From: an uncultured Prochlorococcus sp.
GTDB lineage: Bacteria; Cyanobacteriota; Cyanobacteriia; PCC-6307; Cyanobiaceae
Direction: 5' to 3'
NCBI GenBank assembly: GCA_902596585.1
Contig: CACJUL010000003.1
Span: 1-64,000, forward strand
Length of the DNA stretch: 64,000 bases
Each line of letters opens with the position of its first letter. The first letter of the stretch is position 1. The notes beneath the pieces are model-generated. The model saw only the letters and a list, made by a program, of their open reading frames with translations, made no database searches and was not told where the DNA came from. The translations under genes and the position numbers were made by a program. Positions 1 through 7,507 of this stretch are shown piece after piece.

Positions 1-268
1 TTCCCTTGAGGGGACTGTTATGGGAAATATATCTGTTTGGGTTACTTTCAAATTTTGCCGCCAGCCTGAAAAGTTGCAGAAGACAATCTTTACTGAAGGG
101 GTCTATTGAAATTACATGTCTGTCCAATAACTCATATAGAAATTCCGCTCTTTCCTTTATTTCAGATAATAAATTCTGAGGATGAGTGAAGCCGTAAATA
201 TCAGGTCCGATTCTTGAAAAAGAAAATGATTTTTCCTTATGTAAGGTTTTTACTTTATATGATCCCAA
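1..268 (-). CDS. Aspartate/ornithine carbamoyltransferase-like protein, N-terminal part, runs off the left edge
   Basis: Reverse-strand reading frame ...GSYKVKTLHKEKSFSFSRIGPDIYGFTHPQNLLSEIKERAEFLYELLDRHVISIDPFSKDCLLQLFRLAAKFESNPNRYISHNSPLKG; resembles the N-terminal helix and LKGK region of the family. Start (TTG at 268) is a guess. Confidence 0.4.
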   Translation of the reverse strand, partial: MGSYKVKTLHKEKSFSFSRIGPDIYGFTHPQNLLSEIKERAEFLYELLDRHVISIDPFSKDCLLQLFRLAAKFESNPNRYISHNSPLKG

Positions 269-512
269 AATATTAAAGTTCTAAAATTTGTACCGATAAC
301 TACATTTTTATAAACAAAAACCAATAAAGACAACTAATTACAAAGAAAAATCTCAGAAAAAGTCCAATAATTATAAATTTCTGTATAGAACTAATACAGG
401 AAATAAATAAAATATTAAAAACTAGAGGTCCTATCCTCTGAAGTTTAGATCGACTATCAATCAAAAAAAGTTAGAACTAGAATTATTAGCTATTAATTAA
501 TAAAGAATATTA

Positions 513-662
513 ATGAACCTAAAAATCAATATAAATTTTTTAGAAAAATATTTAGCTAATTTTGTAAATGATATTGAATATAAAAGGATTACTAAAAAAT
601 TAAAAGAATATGATTTAATGGCGGACGTTGATGATCAAAGATTTCATCATTTTTGTTCTTAA
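513..662 (+). CDS. Small hypothetical protein (49 aa)
   Basis: ATG-to-stop ORF MNLKININ...FHHFCS; no family recognised. Confidence 0.25.
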   Translation: MNLKININFLEKYLANFVNDIEYKRITKKLKEYDLMADVDDQRFHHFCS

Positions 663-719
663 ACATAATTTATGGTCGAGATTGAAAAACATCATTATTT
701 ACGACCTTATTAAAATAGA

Positions 720-912
720 CACTAGGTCGTTGAGGGGAGCGCTAGGGGGAGCGCTAGGGGGAGCGCTAAGATCTAATATAAGCTTAGATAACCTTCGAAG
801 ATTACGCCATAGCTAGTCTCAAACTCGTTCCACTAACTATAATTAGTTAAGACTATAACTAGATTCTCAAGGTTTTCTTAAAAATAACGCCCAGTGCTTT
901 GGGAGCACTAGG
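720..912 (+). repeat. Junction unit 1, conserved segment upstream of the tRNA-Pro fragment, bounded by CACTAGGTCG direct repeats (720-729 and 906-915)
   Basis: Shared words with the 2292-2474, 6076-6245 and 6942-7125 copies: GGGGGAGC-type repeats, CTTCGAAGAT, GTCTCAAACTCGTTCCA, TCTCAAGGTTTTCTTAAAAATAA. Confidence 0.75.
734..769 (+). repeat. Three tandem 12-bp units GGGGAGCGCTAG
   Basis: Direct reading of the sequence. Confidence 0.9.
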
Positions 913-940
913 TCGCAGGTTCGAATCCTGTCGCCCCGAC
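887..940 (+). repeat. tRNA-Pro(UGG) 3' half, copy 1 (reference copy)
   Basis: acgcccAGTGCTTTGGGAGCACTaggtcGCAGGttcgaatCCTGTcgccccgac: anticodon stem-loop with TGG, T arm, acceptor 3' strand; no tRNA 5' half upstream. Confidence 0.9.
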
Positions 941-959
941 TTAATCAAAACCAAGTCAT

Positions 960-990
960 AGGCAGCCATCCCAAGGTTGCCTTTTTTATT
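960..990 (+). terminator. Rho-independent terminator behind tRNA-Pro fragment 1
   Basis: GGCAGCC-atcccaa-GGTTGCC followed by TTTTTT. Confidence 0.75.
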
Positions 991-1011
991 TCTCATTTGT
1001 CTTAAAAACTC

Positions 1012-1044
1012 AAATAGCGATTAAATAGCGATTAAATAGCGATT
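1012..1044 (+). repeat. Three tandem 11-bp units AAATAGCGATT
   Basis: Direct reading of the sequence. Confidence 0.9.
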
Positions 1045-1091
1045 ATTTGTATAGCTTTGATATACCTAGTAGGCTTAATCGCTTATTATCG

Positions 1092-1355
1092 CTACCATTT
1101 TGGCTCAGTAACTTGCCACCCCGCAGTAATTAATTGTTGATACTCTTTGCGAGCTTCATCTATTTTAATTTCTTTTCTAGTTTTCATAAGCGGTGGCGAT
1201 TCTCCGTTAGAACCAACAACAATTCCACTATCAACGAACATATATTCAAAAAACTTATCCTTATTTTTTTTATTCTTTGTAAAACGTCTTACCTCAGTCC
1301 AGTTTGGACATATTAACCATGCCTCTGCAGTAACTTTCCTGGAGTCTTTATCCAT
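1092..1355 (-). CDS. DUF1651-like small protein
   Basis: WLICPNW...F...EARKEYQQLITAGWQVTEPKW pattern. Confidence 0.6.
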   Translation of the reverse strand: MDKDSRKVTAEAWLICPNWTEVRRFTKNKKNKDKFFEYMFVDSGIVVGSNGESPPLMKTRKEIKIDEARKEYQQLITAGWQVTEPKW

Positions 1356-1365
1356 TTATTTCCCT

Positions 1366-1761
1366 TTATTTCTTGCTCCATTCACATTGATAGGCGTATT
1401 TCTTATATATTTTCCCATATCCTTTTTCAAGGATAAGTTCTTGAATATTAACTCCGTTTTTAAATAATTCACCAACAGTTCTTCCATATTTATCTTTAGT
1501 GATTCTTTTAATAGAAACTTTCTCATTAGACACTAATTTATTCACAAAATCTCTCGCCTCTCTAGCTGGAATAGGATCCGCCTGCGAACCTTTTAACTCT
1601 GGAGTATCTATACAAGCCAATCTTATCTTTTCTCCCTTTGAAGTAGTACAAGTATCTCCGTCATAGCAGTCTTTTATAAAAACAATTGGAAATGATGCAA
1701 ATACTGGTTCAGAAGTAGGTAAAGCGAGAGCAGCTAATAAAGGAATAAAAAATCTCTTCAA
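1366..1761 (-). CDS. Secreted staphylococcal-nuclease-like (SNase/thermonuclease) protein
   Basis: DCYDGDTCTTSKGEKIRLACIDTPE...YGRTVGELFKNGVNIQELILEKGYG is the SNase signature. TTG at 1761 gives MKRFFIPLLAALALPTSEPVFA, a signal peptide; the ORF track starts at 1782 (GTG). Confidence 0.85.
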   Translation of the reverse strand: MKRFFIPLLAALALPTSEPVFASFPIVFIKDCYDGDTCTTSKGEKIRLACIDTPELKGSQADPIPAREARDFVNKLVSNEKVSIKRITKDKYGRTVGELFKNGVNIQELILEKGYGKIYKKYAYQCEWSKK

Positions 1762-1784
1762 AAAAAAGGAGCTAATTGCCACTT

Positions 1785-1803
1785 ATTGTAGATCTACTAT
1801 CAA
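1785..1803 (-). promoter_or_regulatory. Promoter-like motif, TTGATAGTAGATCTACAAT on the minus strand
   Basis: Shared motif with -10-like TACAAT; copies at 442-460(-), 2235-2247(-), 6886-6903(-), 7226-7244(+), 7465-7483(+). Confidence 0.6.
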
Positions 1804-1824
1804 ATTCTCGCCAATATTTACTTG

Positions 1825-2214
1825 CTAATCCCATAATGACAAATCTGAATCTCCTGATGATCTATGCATCCAATGGATTTTCCAAATTCCATCAATCTTT
1901 TTGAAGATGGAGGTAACAGTTGGCAAATCATCATTAGGAGTTCCTTTGTAAGAGAATTTTGCCCCAAGTGTAAAAACACACATTGCCACATCAGCAGAAA
2001 GAAATTCAAACCTATGAATTTTTGTAATTTCTGCTTTTTCCTGAACCACATCACCCGAACTCATCATTTCCTCGAATCCCTTTGCACTTATTGGATTCCC
2101 ACTAGGTCTAATGAATAGAAAATCTGAAGTGGCGTTATTTACAAAAAATGAGCCCATTTTCTCAGGTGTTGCTAGCTCATACAACATTGATTCAATTGTT
2201 TCTCTATCTGTCAT
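1825..2214 (-). CDS. NTF2/SnoaL-like small protein
   Basis: LSADVAMCVFTLGAKFSYKGTPNDDLPTVTSIFKKIDGIWKIHWMHRSSG is typical of the NTF2-like fold. Confidence 0.55.
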   Translation of the reverse strand: MTDRETIESMLYELATPEKMGSFFVNNATSDFLFIRPSGNPISAKGFEEMMSSGDVVQEKAEITKIHRFEFLSADVAMCVFTLGAKFSYKGTPNDDLPTVTSIFKKIDGIWKIHWMHRSSGDSDLSLWD

Positions 2215-2234
2215 AAAAAAGTTTATTTGCCCTT

Positions 2235-2247
2235 ATTGTAGATTTAA
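2235..2247 (-). promoter_or_regulatory. Promoter-like motif (AAATCTACAAT) upstream of the 1825-2214 gene
   Basis: TACAAT -10-like box, then AAGGGCAAATAAACTTTTTT directly before ATG. Confidence 0.5.
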
Positions 2248-2291
2248 TTTTTTAAAAAAGCTTTTTTATTTACTAGCCTTGCAACCTTAAA

Positions 2292-2474
2292 CACCAGGTC
2301 AAAGAAGGGGCTTTAGAGGGGGCTCTAAGTTCTATAAACATCTTGTATGATCTTCGAAGATTTAGCAATAAGCTGTCTCAAACTCGTTCCACCATCTATA
2401 ATTAGTCTAGGCTATAACTAAAGTCTCAAGGTTTTCTTAAAAATAACGCCCAGTGCTTTGGGAGAACTAGGTCG
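2292..2474 (+). repeat. Junction unit 2, conserved upstream segment
   Basis: CACCAGGTCA...CTTCGAAGAT...GTCTCAAACTCGTTCCA...TCTCAAGGTTTTCTTAAAAATAACGCC...AACTAGGTCG. Confidence 0.75.
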
Positions 2475-2499
2475 CAGGTTCGAATCCTGTCGCTCCGAC
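2446..2499 (+). repeat. tRNA-Pro(UGG) 3' half, copy 2
   Basis: Near identical to copy 1 (about 2 differences). Confidence 0.9.
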
Positions 2500-2930
2500 T
2501 CTTAAAAACCAAGTTATACTTGTGAGTCTCCCATGCTCGCTTTTTTATTGTTTGATGTTTCATACCCCAAAGGGTAGCTGAAAGGGTAGCTAGAATCTTC
2601 GAAGATACCCAATAGATGCTTATTTACTTCCTGCAAATAGAGAAAGAATTTAAATATCAACAACTCTATAAGGATTACCCTCAAGTGCCTCTATTGATTT
2701 AAATAATTCTCTCATTTTTGCTTTATTCTCTCTATTCAATAACACCAGTTAGAAGAATAGAAAAGAATGCTTAGATCACAGATAGAATAATTTGGCCTAG
2801 AGTCTTACTGTGATATTTTTTTAATTTATTGGCAGACGTCTTAGAAACTTCTCCTCGTAATTCCTGTATATGATCTGAGAATAAAGTTAAATAATTTATT
2901 TAGCAGTTGTTATCATTAATTTTTTTTTAC

Positions 2931-2964
2931 AACTTACTCAGTTTTTTTTTTAAAGAAGTAAGTT
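2931..2964. promoter_or_regulatory. Inverted repeat upstream of the SPFH operon
   Basis: AACTTACT (2931-2938) / AGTAAGTT (2957-2964), T-rich loop, about 20 nt before the start codon. Confidence 0.45.
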
Positions 2965-2984
2965 AAGGTAAATTCATTAAGCTA

Positions 2985-3980
2985 GTGACAGAAATATTAA
3001 GATGTGACGTTGATCCAAAAGAATTCATTGTATGGAAACACCCTATAAATAAACCCGCTTATGGATCTCAAATATTAGTACAAGAATCTCAAGTTGGATT
3101 GCTTTTATCATCAGGTGAACTTGTAGGTACGCTTGAACCGGGATCTTATCCAATAGAATCTCCAAATATCCCCTTATTGAGAAGATTAATACCTGGTGGT
3201 GAGAACTCAATTCCCTACGACATTTGGTTTTCAACTTGTATAAATTCAACTGAATATACATGGGGGACTAGAGATCCTATTCAAGTATTTGATAATACAT
3301 ACAATGTTCTGGTGCCTATTGGCTGTTATGGTAGCTCTAGAATAAAAATAACAGACTTTCAAAGTTTTTTTCATCAAGTTGCTGGCACCTCTCGTTCATA
3401 CAAAACAAAAGATTTAAGAGACTTTATTCTTCCTTTTATTGAAAGAGAAATTGACCAATCGATATCAGAGGCAGCCCAAAATAATAACGTCTTTAATCTC
3501 AGCTCTTCTACAAAACGACTCTCAAACGAATGTGGAATTCGTTTGAAATCTTCCTTAAAAAAATTTGGTATTGAATTTGGCGAACTATTCATACAAGGTA
3601 TTTCAGTAATAAGTGACGACCCAACCTTTATTGAAATCAAGAAAGCATTAAGTACAGCTTCATCAATAAATATTAAAGGAGGGGCTATTTCAAATAATAA
3701 AGAAACTTATAGTCTTGAAAGGAGTTTTGATGTTCTTGAAAATGCCTCAAAAAATGATTCTGGCGTTGCTGGGTCATTCATCGGAGCAGGGGTTGGGCTG
3801 GGAGCAGGTTTAAATCTTGCCAATAATATGAGTCCTTTAGATAATCAAAATGCCAGCTCAGAAAATATAGGGAAATCGGTTGAAGAAAGATTAAAAAGTT
3901 TAAAATCTCTTCATGATCAAGGATTAATAAGTGATGATGAATACAATCAAAAACGTTCAAGCATTTTAAGTGAACTTTAA
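2985..3980 (+). CDS. SPFH-domain protein with C-terminal SHOCT motif (YdjI/virion-core-like)
   Basis: FIVWKHP...GSQILVQESQVGLLLSSGELVGTLEPGSYPI N-terminal SPFH pattern; C-terminal VEERLKSLKSLHDQGLISDDEYNQKRSSILSEL is SHOCT-like; GTG start. Confidence 0.75.
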   Translation: MTEILRCDVDPKEFIVWKHPINKPAYGSQILVQESQVGLLLSSGELVGTLEPGSYPIESPNIPLLRRLIPGGENSIPYDIWFSTCINSTEYTWGTRDPIQVFDNTYNVLVPIGCYGSSRIKITDFQSFFHQVAGTSRSYKTKDLRDFILPFIEREIDQSISEAAQNNNVFNLSSSTKRLSNECGIRLKSSLKKFGIEFGELFIQGISVISDDPTFIEIKKALSTASSINIKGGAISNNKETYSLERSFDVLENASKNDSGVAGSFIGAGVGLGAGLNLANNMSPLDNQNASSENIGKSVEERLKSLKSLHDQGLISDDEYNQKRSSILSEL

Positions 3981-3982
3981 AT

Positions 3983-4636
3983 ATGCGATATAATAGCCCC
4001 ATATTTTATTCCCTCCTTTTACTAGCATTTTGTTATGTATTGCTAGGAAAAATTGATATTTCCTTTATATTTTTTTCAATAGCCTTAATAGAAAACAGTC
4101 TAAGTCTAAGATTCTACCCAGTATCTAGAAGAGTTTCAGACCAGAATGATTTTAGATTTAGTTATGCAGAAGTCGCATCTAAAATTTATTATCCAATCTC
4201 ATTAATAATTAGTTATTTGATTTATGTTGTAGTAGCAAATTTTTATAATAACAGCGATGTAAAATTAATTTTTTTATTAGTTATCTTAGGGCTTTTCATT
4301 ATTTTTAGAATTACAGCAAATGAATTTTTAGATTATTTAGAGAAAAAGAATTTAGTTAAAAATAAAAACTTAACTAAGATTAAAGAAGCTAAAGATATCA
4401 TTACAAATAATAAGAATGATATTTTACACCAAATCAAACTAATTAAAAATTTTGATTTAGGAACTGAAGAGAAAATATTAATTAATGATATTTACGACCA
4501 AATAAAATACACCTCCAGAGAAATAGAAGACTCAATCCTAGATGATATGAAAGAGTTAAACCAAATAATTAGCTCAAATACAGAAGAAAATTCAATGATT
4601 GTGAGAATATTAAAAAAAATAAGTAACAAACTGTAA
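3983..4636 (+). CDS. Membrane protein of unknown function, SPFH operon
   Basis: Hydrophobic N-terminal half, charged coiled C-terminus; 2 bp after the SPFH gene. Confidence 0.6.
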   Translation: MRYNSPIFYSLLLLAFCYVLLGKIDISFIFFSIALIENSLSLRFYPVSRRVSDQNDFRFSYAEVASKIYYPISLIISYLIYVVVANFYNNSDVKLIFLLVILGLFIIFRITANEFLDYLEKKNLVKNKNLTKIKEAKDIITNNKNDILHQIKLIKNFDLGTEEKILINDIYDQIKYTSREIEDSILDDMKELNQIISSNTEENSMIVRILKKISNKL

Positions 4637-4706
4637 AATCATTATTTTTTTTCAAACGAGTTAAGCTTTGAAATTTATAAGATAAACGGAATTTATTTAA
4701 TTAACA

Positions 4707-5366
4707 ATGGCAAAAAAAAGCGATATAGCAAAATATTTTTCTAGAGAATTTTGGACTAAAACTGCTGCATGGTTAATTATTCCTGGCATAATATGTTTTC
4801 CTCTTGAAGCCGCAGGCCTAGGAGTTATTTTACTTGTTGGTGGAGGTTGGGTTGTGAATTCAAAATTACTTGGAGGCTTAACCGATAAAGATATAGAAGA
4901 TGAATACAAACATTTCGCTGAAAAAAATTTTGAAACTGCTCAAAAAGCATGCGGAATAGATGAACGAATGCTTGTACAAACTCAAGATTGGTTTTGGTTT
5001 ATCCCAAATGTGGAGATGGAAGGTAATGAGCCAAAATACAGAAAGGGAGATGATGGAATGGTTAGATCAAATACAAGAGGTATATGCATACTTAATTACG
5101 GAAAAGACCAAATCTTCTCTTGGGAACAATTAACTAATATTGAGACAGGACTTGTATCATATGTAGATACATCAGAATATTATTATAAAGACGTAATTGG
5201 CATGGAAATAGATCAAGGTACTACGCTTACTTTAAGAACTGCAGGAGGTCCAAAAAGCTATATGATTGCTGGAGGTAAAGATAATAAAGAATCAGGTGAC
5301 TCTGAAAGAGCGAGAACAGTTATTTCAGCTGTTAGACAAATGTTAAGAGAGAAGAAAAAGAGTTAA
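4707..5366 (+). CDS. Membrane-anchored protein of unknown function, SPFH operon
   Basis: Hydrophobic segment WLIIPGIICFPLEAAGLGVILLVGGGW, then a soluble domain possibly PH-like (IGMEIDQGTTLTLRTAGGPKSYMIAG). Confidence 0.6.
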   Translation: MAKKSDIAKYFSREFWTKTAAWLIIPGIICFPLEAAGLGVILLVGGGWVVNSKLLGGLTDKDIEDEYKHFAEKNFETAQKACGIDERMLVQTQDWFWFIPNVEMEGNEPKYRKGDDGMVRSNTRGICILNYGKDQIFSWEQLTNIETGLVSYVDTSEYYYKDVIGMEIDQGTTLTLRTAGGPKSYMIAGGKDNKESGDSERARTVISAVRQMLREKKKS

Positions 5367-5398
5367 TAAATAAAAAAAAATTTAATTCCAATTAAGAT

Positions 5399-5788
5399 AT
5401 GCCAACCTGTATATACTGCACTGCTCCATACAATACTGAAGAAACTATTTGTAAATATTGTGATGCACCCATCTTTAAAAATAAAAATATTAACGAGAGT
5501 CTCCTAAATAATTTAAGTACAATAGGTTTATCAGATGATGGGAAAGATATTCTTAAAACGATAGGTAATTATTCAAGGTCTATAAGGAAATTAAGATTCA
5601 GTCATTCTAATCTAAATGATTTAATAGATCTTGATGATGACATTGAATCTCTTGATAATAATGAATTAATCAAAAATAGATTTTCCGATTTATTAGCTCA
5701 CGTATCTGATCAATACATCTTAAAGAATTCAATTATTTTATTTGGAGAAACAAAACAACTATTCAGAAAATATAGAATTGAAAATTAG
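5399..5788 (+). CDS. Zinc-ribbon small protein, SPFH operon
   Basis: CIYCTAPYNTEETICKYCDAPI double CxxC. Confidence 0.65.
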   Translation: MPTCIYCTAPYNTEETICKYCDAPIFKNKNINESLLNNLSTIGLSDDGKDILKTIGNYSRSIRKLRFSHSNLNDLIDLDDDIESLDNNELIKNRFSDLLAHVSDQYILKNSIILFGETKQLFRKYRIEN

Positions 5789-6075
5789 TTTCTCGCTCTG
5801 GCTTTTCTAAAGTGCACATAATAAAAGCCAAAAATTCCAAGTAATTTTGAGCAGGTAATTCCCCTAAAATCATTAAATAGAGTGCAAATTTTTTGATATT
5901 TTATAAAATCAAGGCATATGGGATTGGATGCAGATTCATTTAAAAAATGAATTGGATTGCAGATCCCTCAAATTTACTCAAAAAGACTTGTACTCACTAC
6001 CATAATTACACTTTTCCATTAATAGGATTTTAATATTTTCCTAGCAAGATATTTTTTTTCAAGGCAGCTTGAAGG

Positions 6076-6270
6076 AATTAGGTAAAGAGAGTTCTTAGGT
6101 CTATTTACATCCTGTATGATCTTCTAAGATTATGCATTATAAGTTGTCTCAAACTCTTTCCAATATCAATTATTTGTTAAGACTAGGATAAGATTCTCAA
6201 GCAATTCTTAAAAATAAAGCCCATTGCTTTGGGGGCACTAGGTCGCAGGTTGAAATCCTGTCGCCATTAC
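6076..6270 (+). repeat. Junction unit 3 with tRNA-Pro(UGG) 3' half copy 3 (6217-6270)
   Basis: AATTAGGTAAAG...TCTTCTAAGATTATGC...GTTGTCTCAAACTCTTTCCA...CTTTGGGGGCACTAGGTCGCAGGTTGAAATCCTGTCGCC. Confidence 0.75.
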
Positions 6271-6466
6271 TCTATAGTCCAACTCATAAAAGCCTTTTTA
6301 AGCCTGTTTTTTTTGAATAGATTCCGTCTCCAGAGAGAGTGGACAAAAAATGAATTTATAAAAAATCTGGGATGTATTTATTTAAGGAAAGTACTCAATA
6401 AATAGAAAGATTAAAAAATCACAATTATGATTTATATTATTAGATGTTTAAGACTATTAAATTTTT

Positions 6467-6775
6467 ATGGTTAATGCTTCTTTAAATTGGGCTTCAATTG
6501 TAGGGATCATTTTGGCTTTAGCAGGTTTGTTTATTTTCTCCAATTTCTCTTCAAAACAATATAGTTGGGCTCCACTTATTGGAGCTATAAGTCTCCTATG
6601 TGGTGGGATACTATTTTTTCAAGGATGGAGATTAGATCCAATACTTCAGTTCTCGCAATTTCTACTTGCAGGTTCCAATGTCTTTCTAATCTACATCCTT
6701 TTCAATAAGGGGAAAGGATCAAATCACGATAGTTTAAAAAGAGTGAAAACACCTGCTCAGAAAATAATAAAGTAA
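6467..6775 (+). CDS. Small membrane protein
   Basis: 102 aa ORF with several hydrophobic segments. Confidence 0.5.
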   Translation: MVNASLNWASIVGIILALAGLFIFSNFSSKQYSWAPLIGAISLLCGGILFFQGWRLDPILQFSQFLLAGSNVFLIYILFNKGKGSNHDSLKRVKTPAQKIIK

Positions 6776-6885
6776 TTCTTTATATATTTCGTGAATATTA
6801 ATTCAGATTTTTACCAAAGGATAAATTAAAATTTTTAATAAACTTTTTAAAAGAAATTCACAAAAAAAGGAGATATTTGCGCCTT

Positions 6886-6903
6886 AATTTAGATCGACTT
6901 TCC
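6886..6903 (-). promoter_or_regulatory. Orphan copy of the promoter-like motif
   Basis: Reverse strand GGAAAGTCGATCTAAATT then AAGGCGCAAATATCTCCTTTTTTTGTG; ORF stops after a few codons. Confidence 0.45.
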
Positions 6904-6941
6904 AAATAAACCTTCAGATTACAAACCTAGTTAATACAGAA

Positions 6942-7146
6942 CACTAGATCATACAGGGGGTTAGCTGCAGGGGTAGCTAGAGTCTATAAACACCTTATAT
7001 AAACTTCGAAGATATACTCATATTTAGTCTAAGGCTTCTTACGTAATATGTAGACAATAAAGCCTATGACAAGGATTTAAAGAAATCTCATTTAATAGAT
7101 CGAGTCCTTTGGGAACACTAGGTGATGATCGAATACCGCCTCCAAC
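6942..7146 (+). repeat. Junction unit 4 with decayed tRNA-Pro 3' half copy 4 (7101-7146)
   Basis: CACTAGATCATACAGGGGG...CTATAAACACC...CTTCGAAGATAT...CCTTTGGGAACACTAGGTGATGATCGAAT. Confidence 0.6.
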
Positions 7147-7225
7147 TTATAGAGGTAAAAGAGGTGGAAGATATACTGAAGATAAGACTAAAGATGGCAG
7201 ACCTTTTAGGAGGTATTTTTAATAA

Positions 7226-7244
7226 TTGACAGTCGATCTAAACT
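7226..7244 (+). promoter_or_regulatory. Orphan copy of the promoter-like motif
   Basis: TTGACAGTCGATCTAAACT followed by AAAGAGCAATTAGCTACTTTTTTT, matching the leader of the SNase-like gene; no ORF follows closely. Confidence 0.5.
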
Positions 7245-7337
7245 AAAGAGCAATTAGCTACTTTTTTTAGATAAAGTACCTATATTTTATAAATTATTTA
7301 AAGGTTATTCTTTTGTGCAAATAACACTATTTTAAAA

Positions 7338-7460
7338 ATGATTAAACTTGCAATCGTTTTCTTACCAGTAGTCTTTGCACTTATATGGGTTCTTTTCATT
7401 GGGTTAAGAATAAATAAAGTAGAAACTAGAGATGGAAAAAGAAAATTAATTAATTACTAA
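7338..7460 (+). CDS. 40-aa single-span membrane peptide, possibly PsbY-like
   Basis: MIKLAIVFLPVVFALIWVLFIGLRINKVETRDGKRKLINY. Confidence 0.4.
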   Translation: MIKLAIVFLPVVFALIWVLFIGLRINKVETRDGKRKLINY

Positions 7461-7464
7461 TTGA

Positions 7465-7483
7465 TTGAGAGTCGATCTAACAT
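7465..7483 (+). promoter_or_regulatory. Promoter-like motif upstream of the DUF1330 gene
   Basis: TTGAGAGTCGATCTAACAT, same motif as 1785-1803(-). Confidence 0.55.
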
Positions 7484-7506
7484 AGAGGGATAAAACCCTC
7501 TTTTTT
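7484..7506 (+). terminator. Hairpin plus T-tract ending 1 nt before the DUF1330 start codon
   Basis: AGAGGG-ataaaa-CCCTCT-TTTTT, then aATG at 7508. Confidence 0.7.
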
Positions 7507-7507
7507 A

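Noticed and set aside
628-816. ORF of 62 aa with RGALGGALGGALRS
   Set aside because: It reads through the GGGGAGCGCTAG tandem inside the repeat junction; more likely a by-product of the repeat than a gene.
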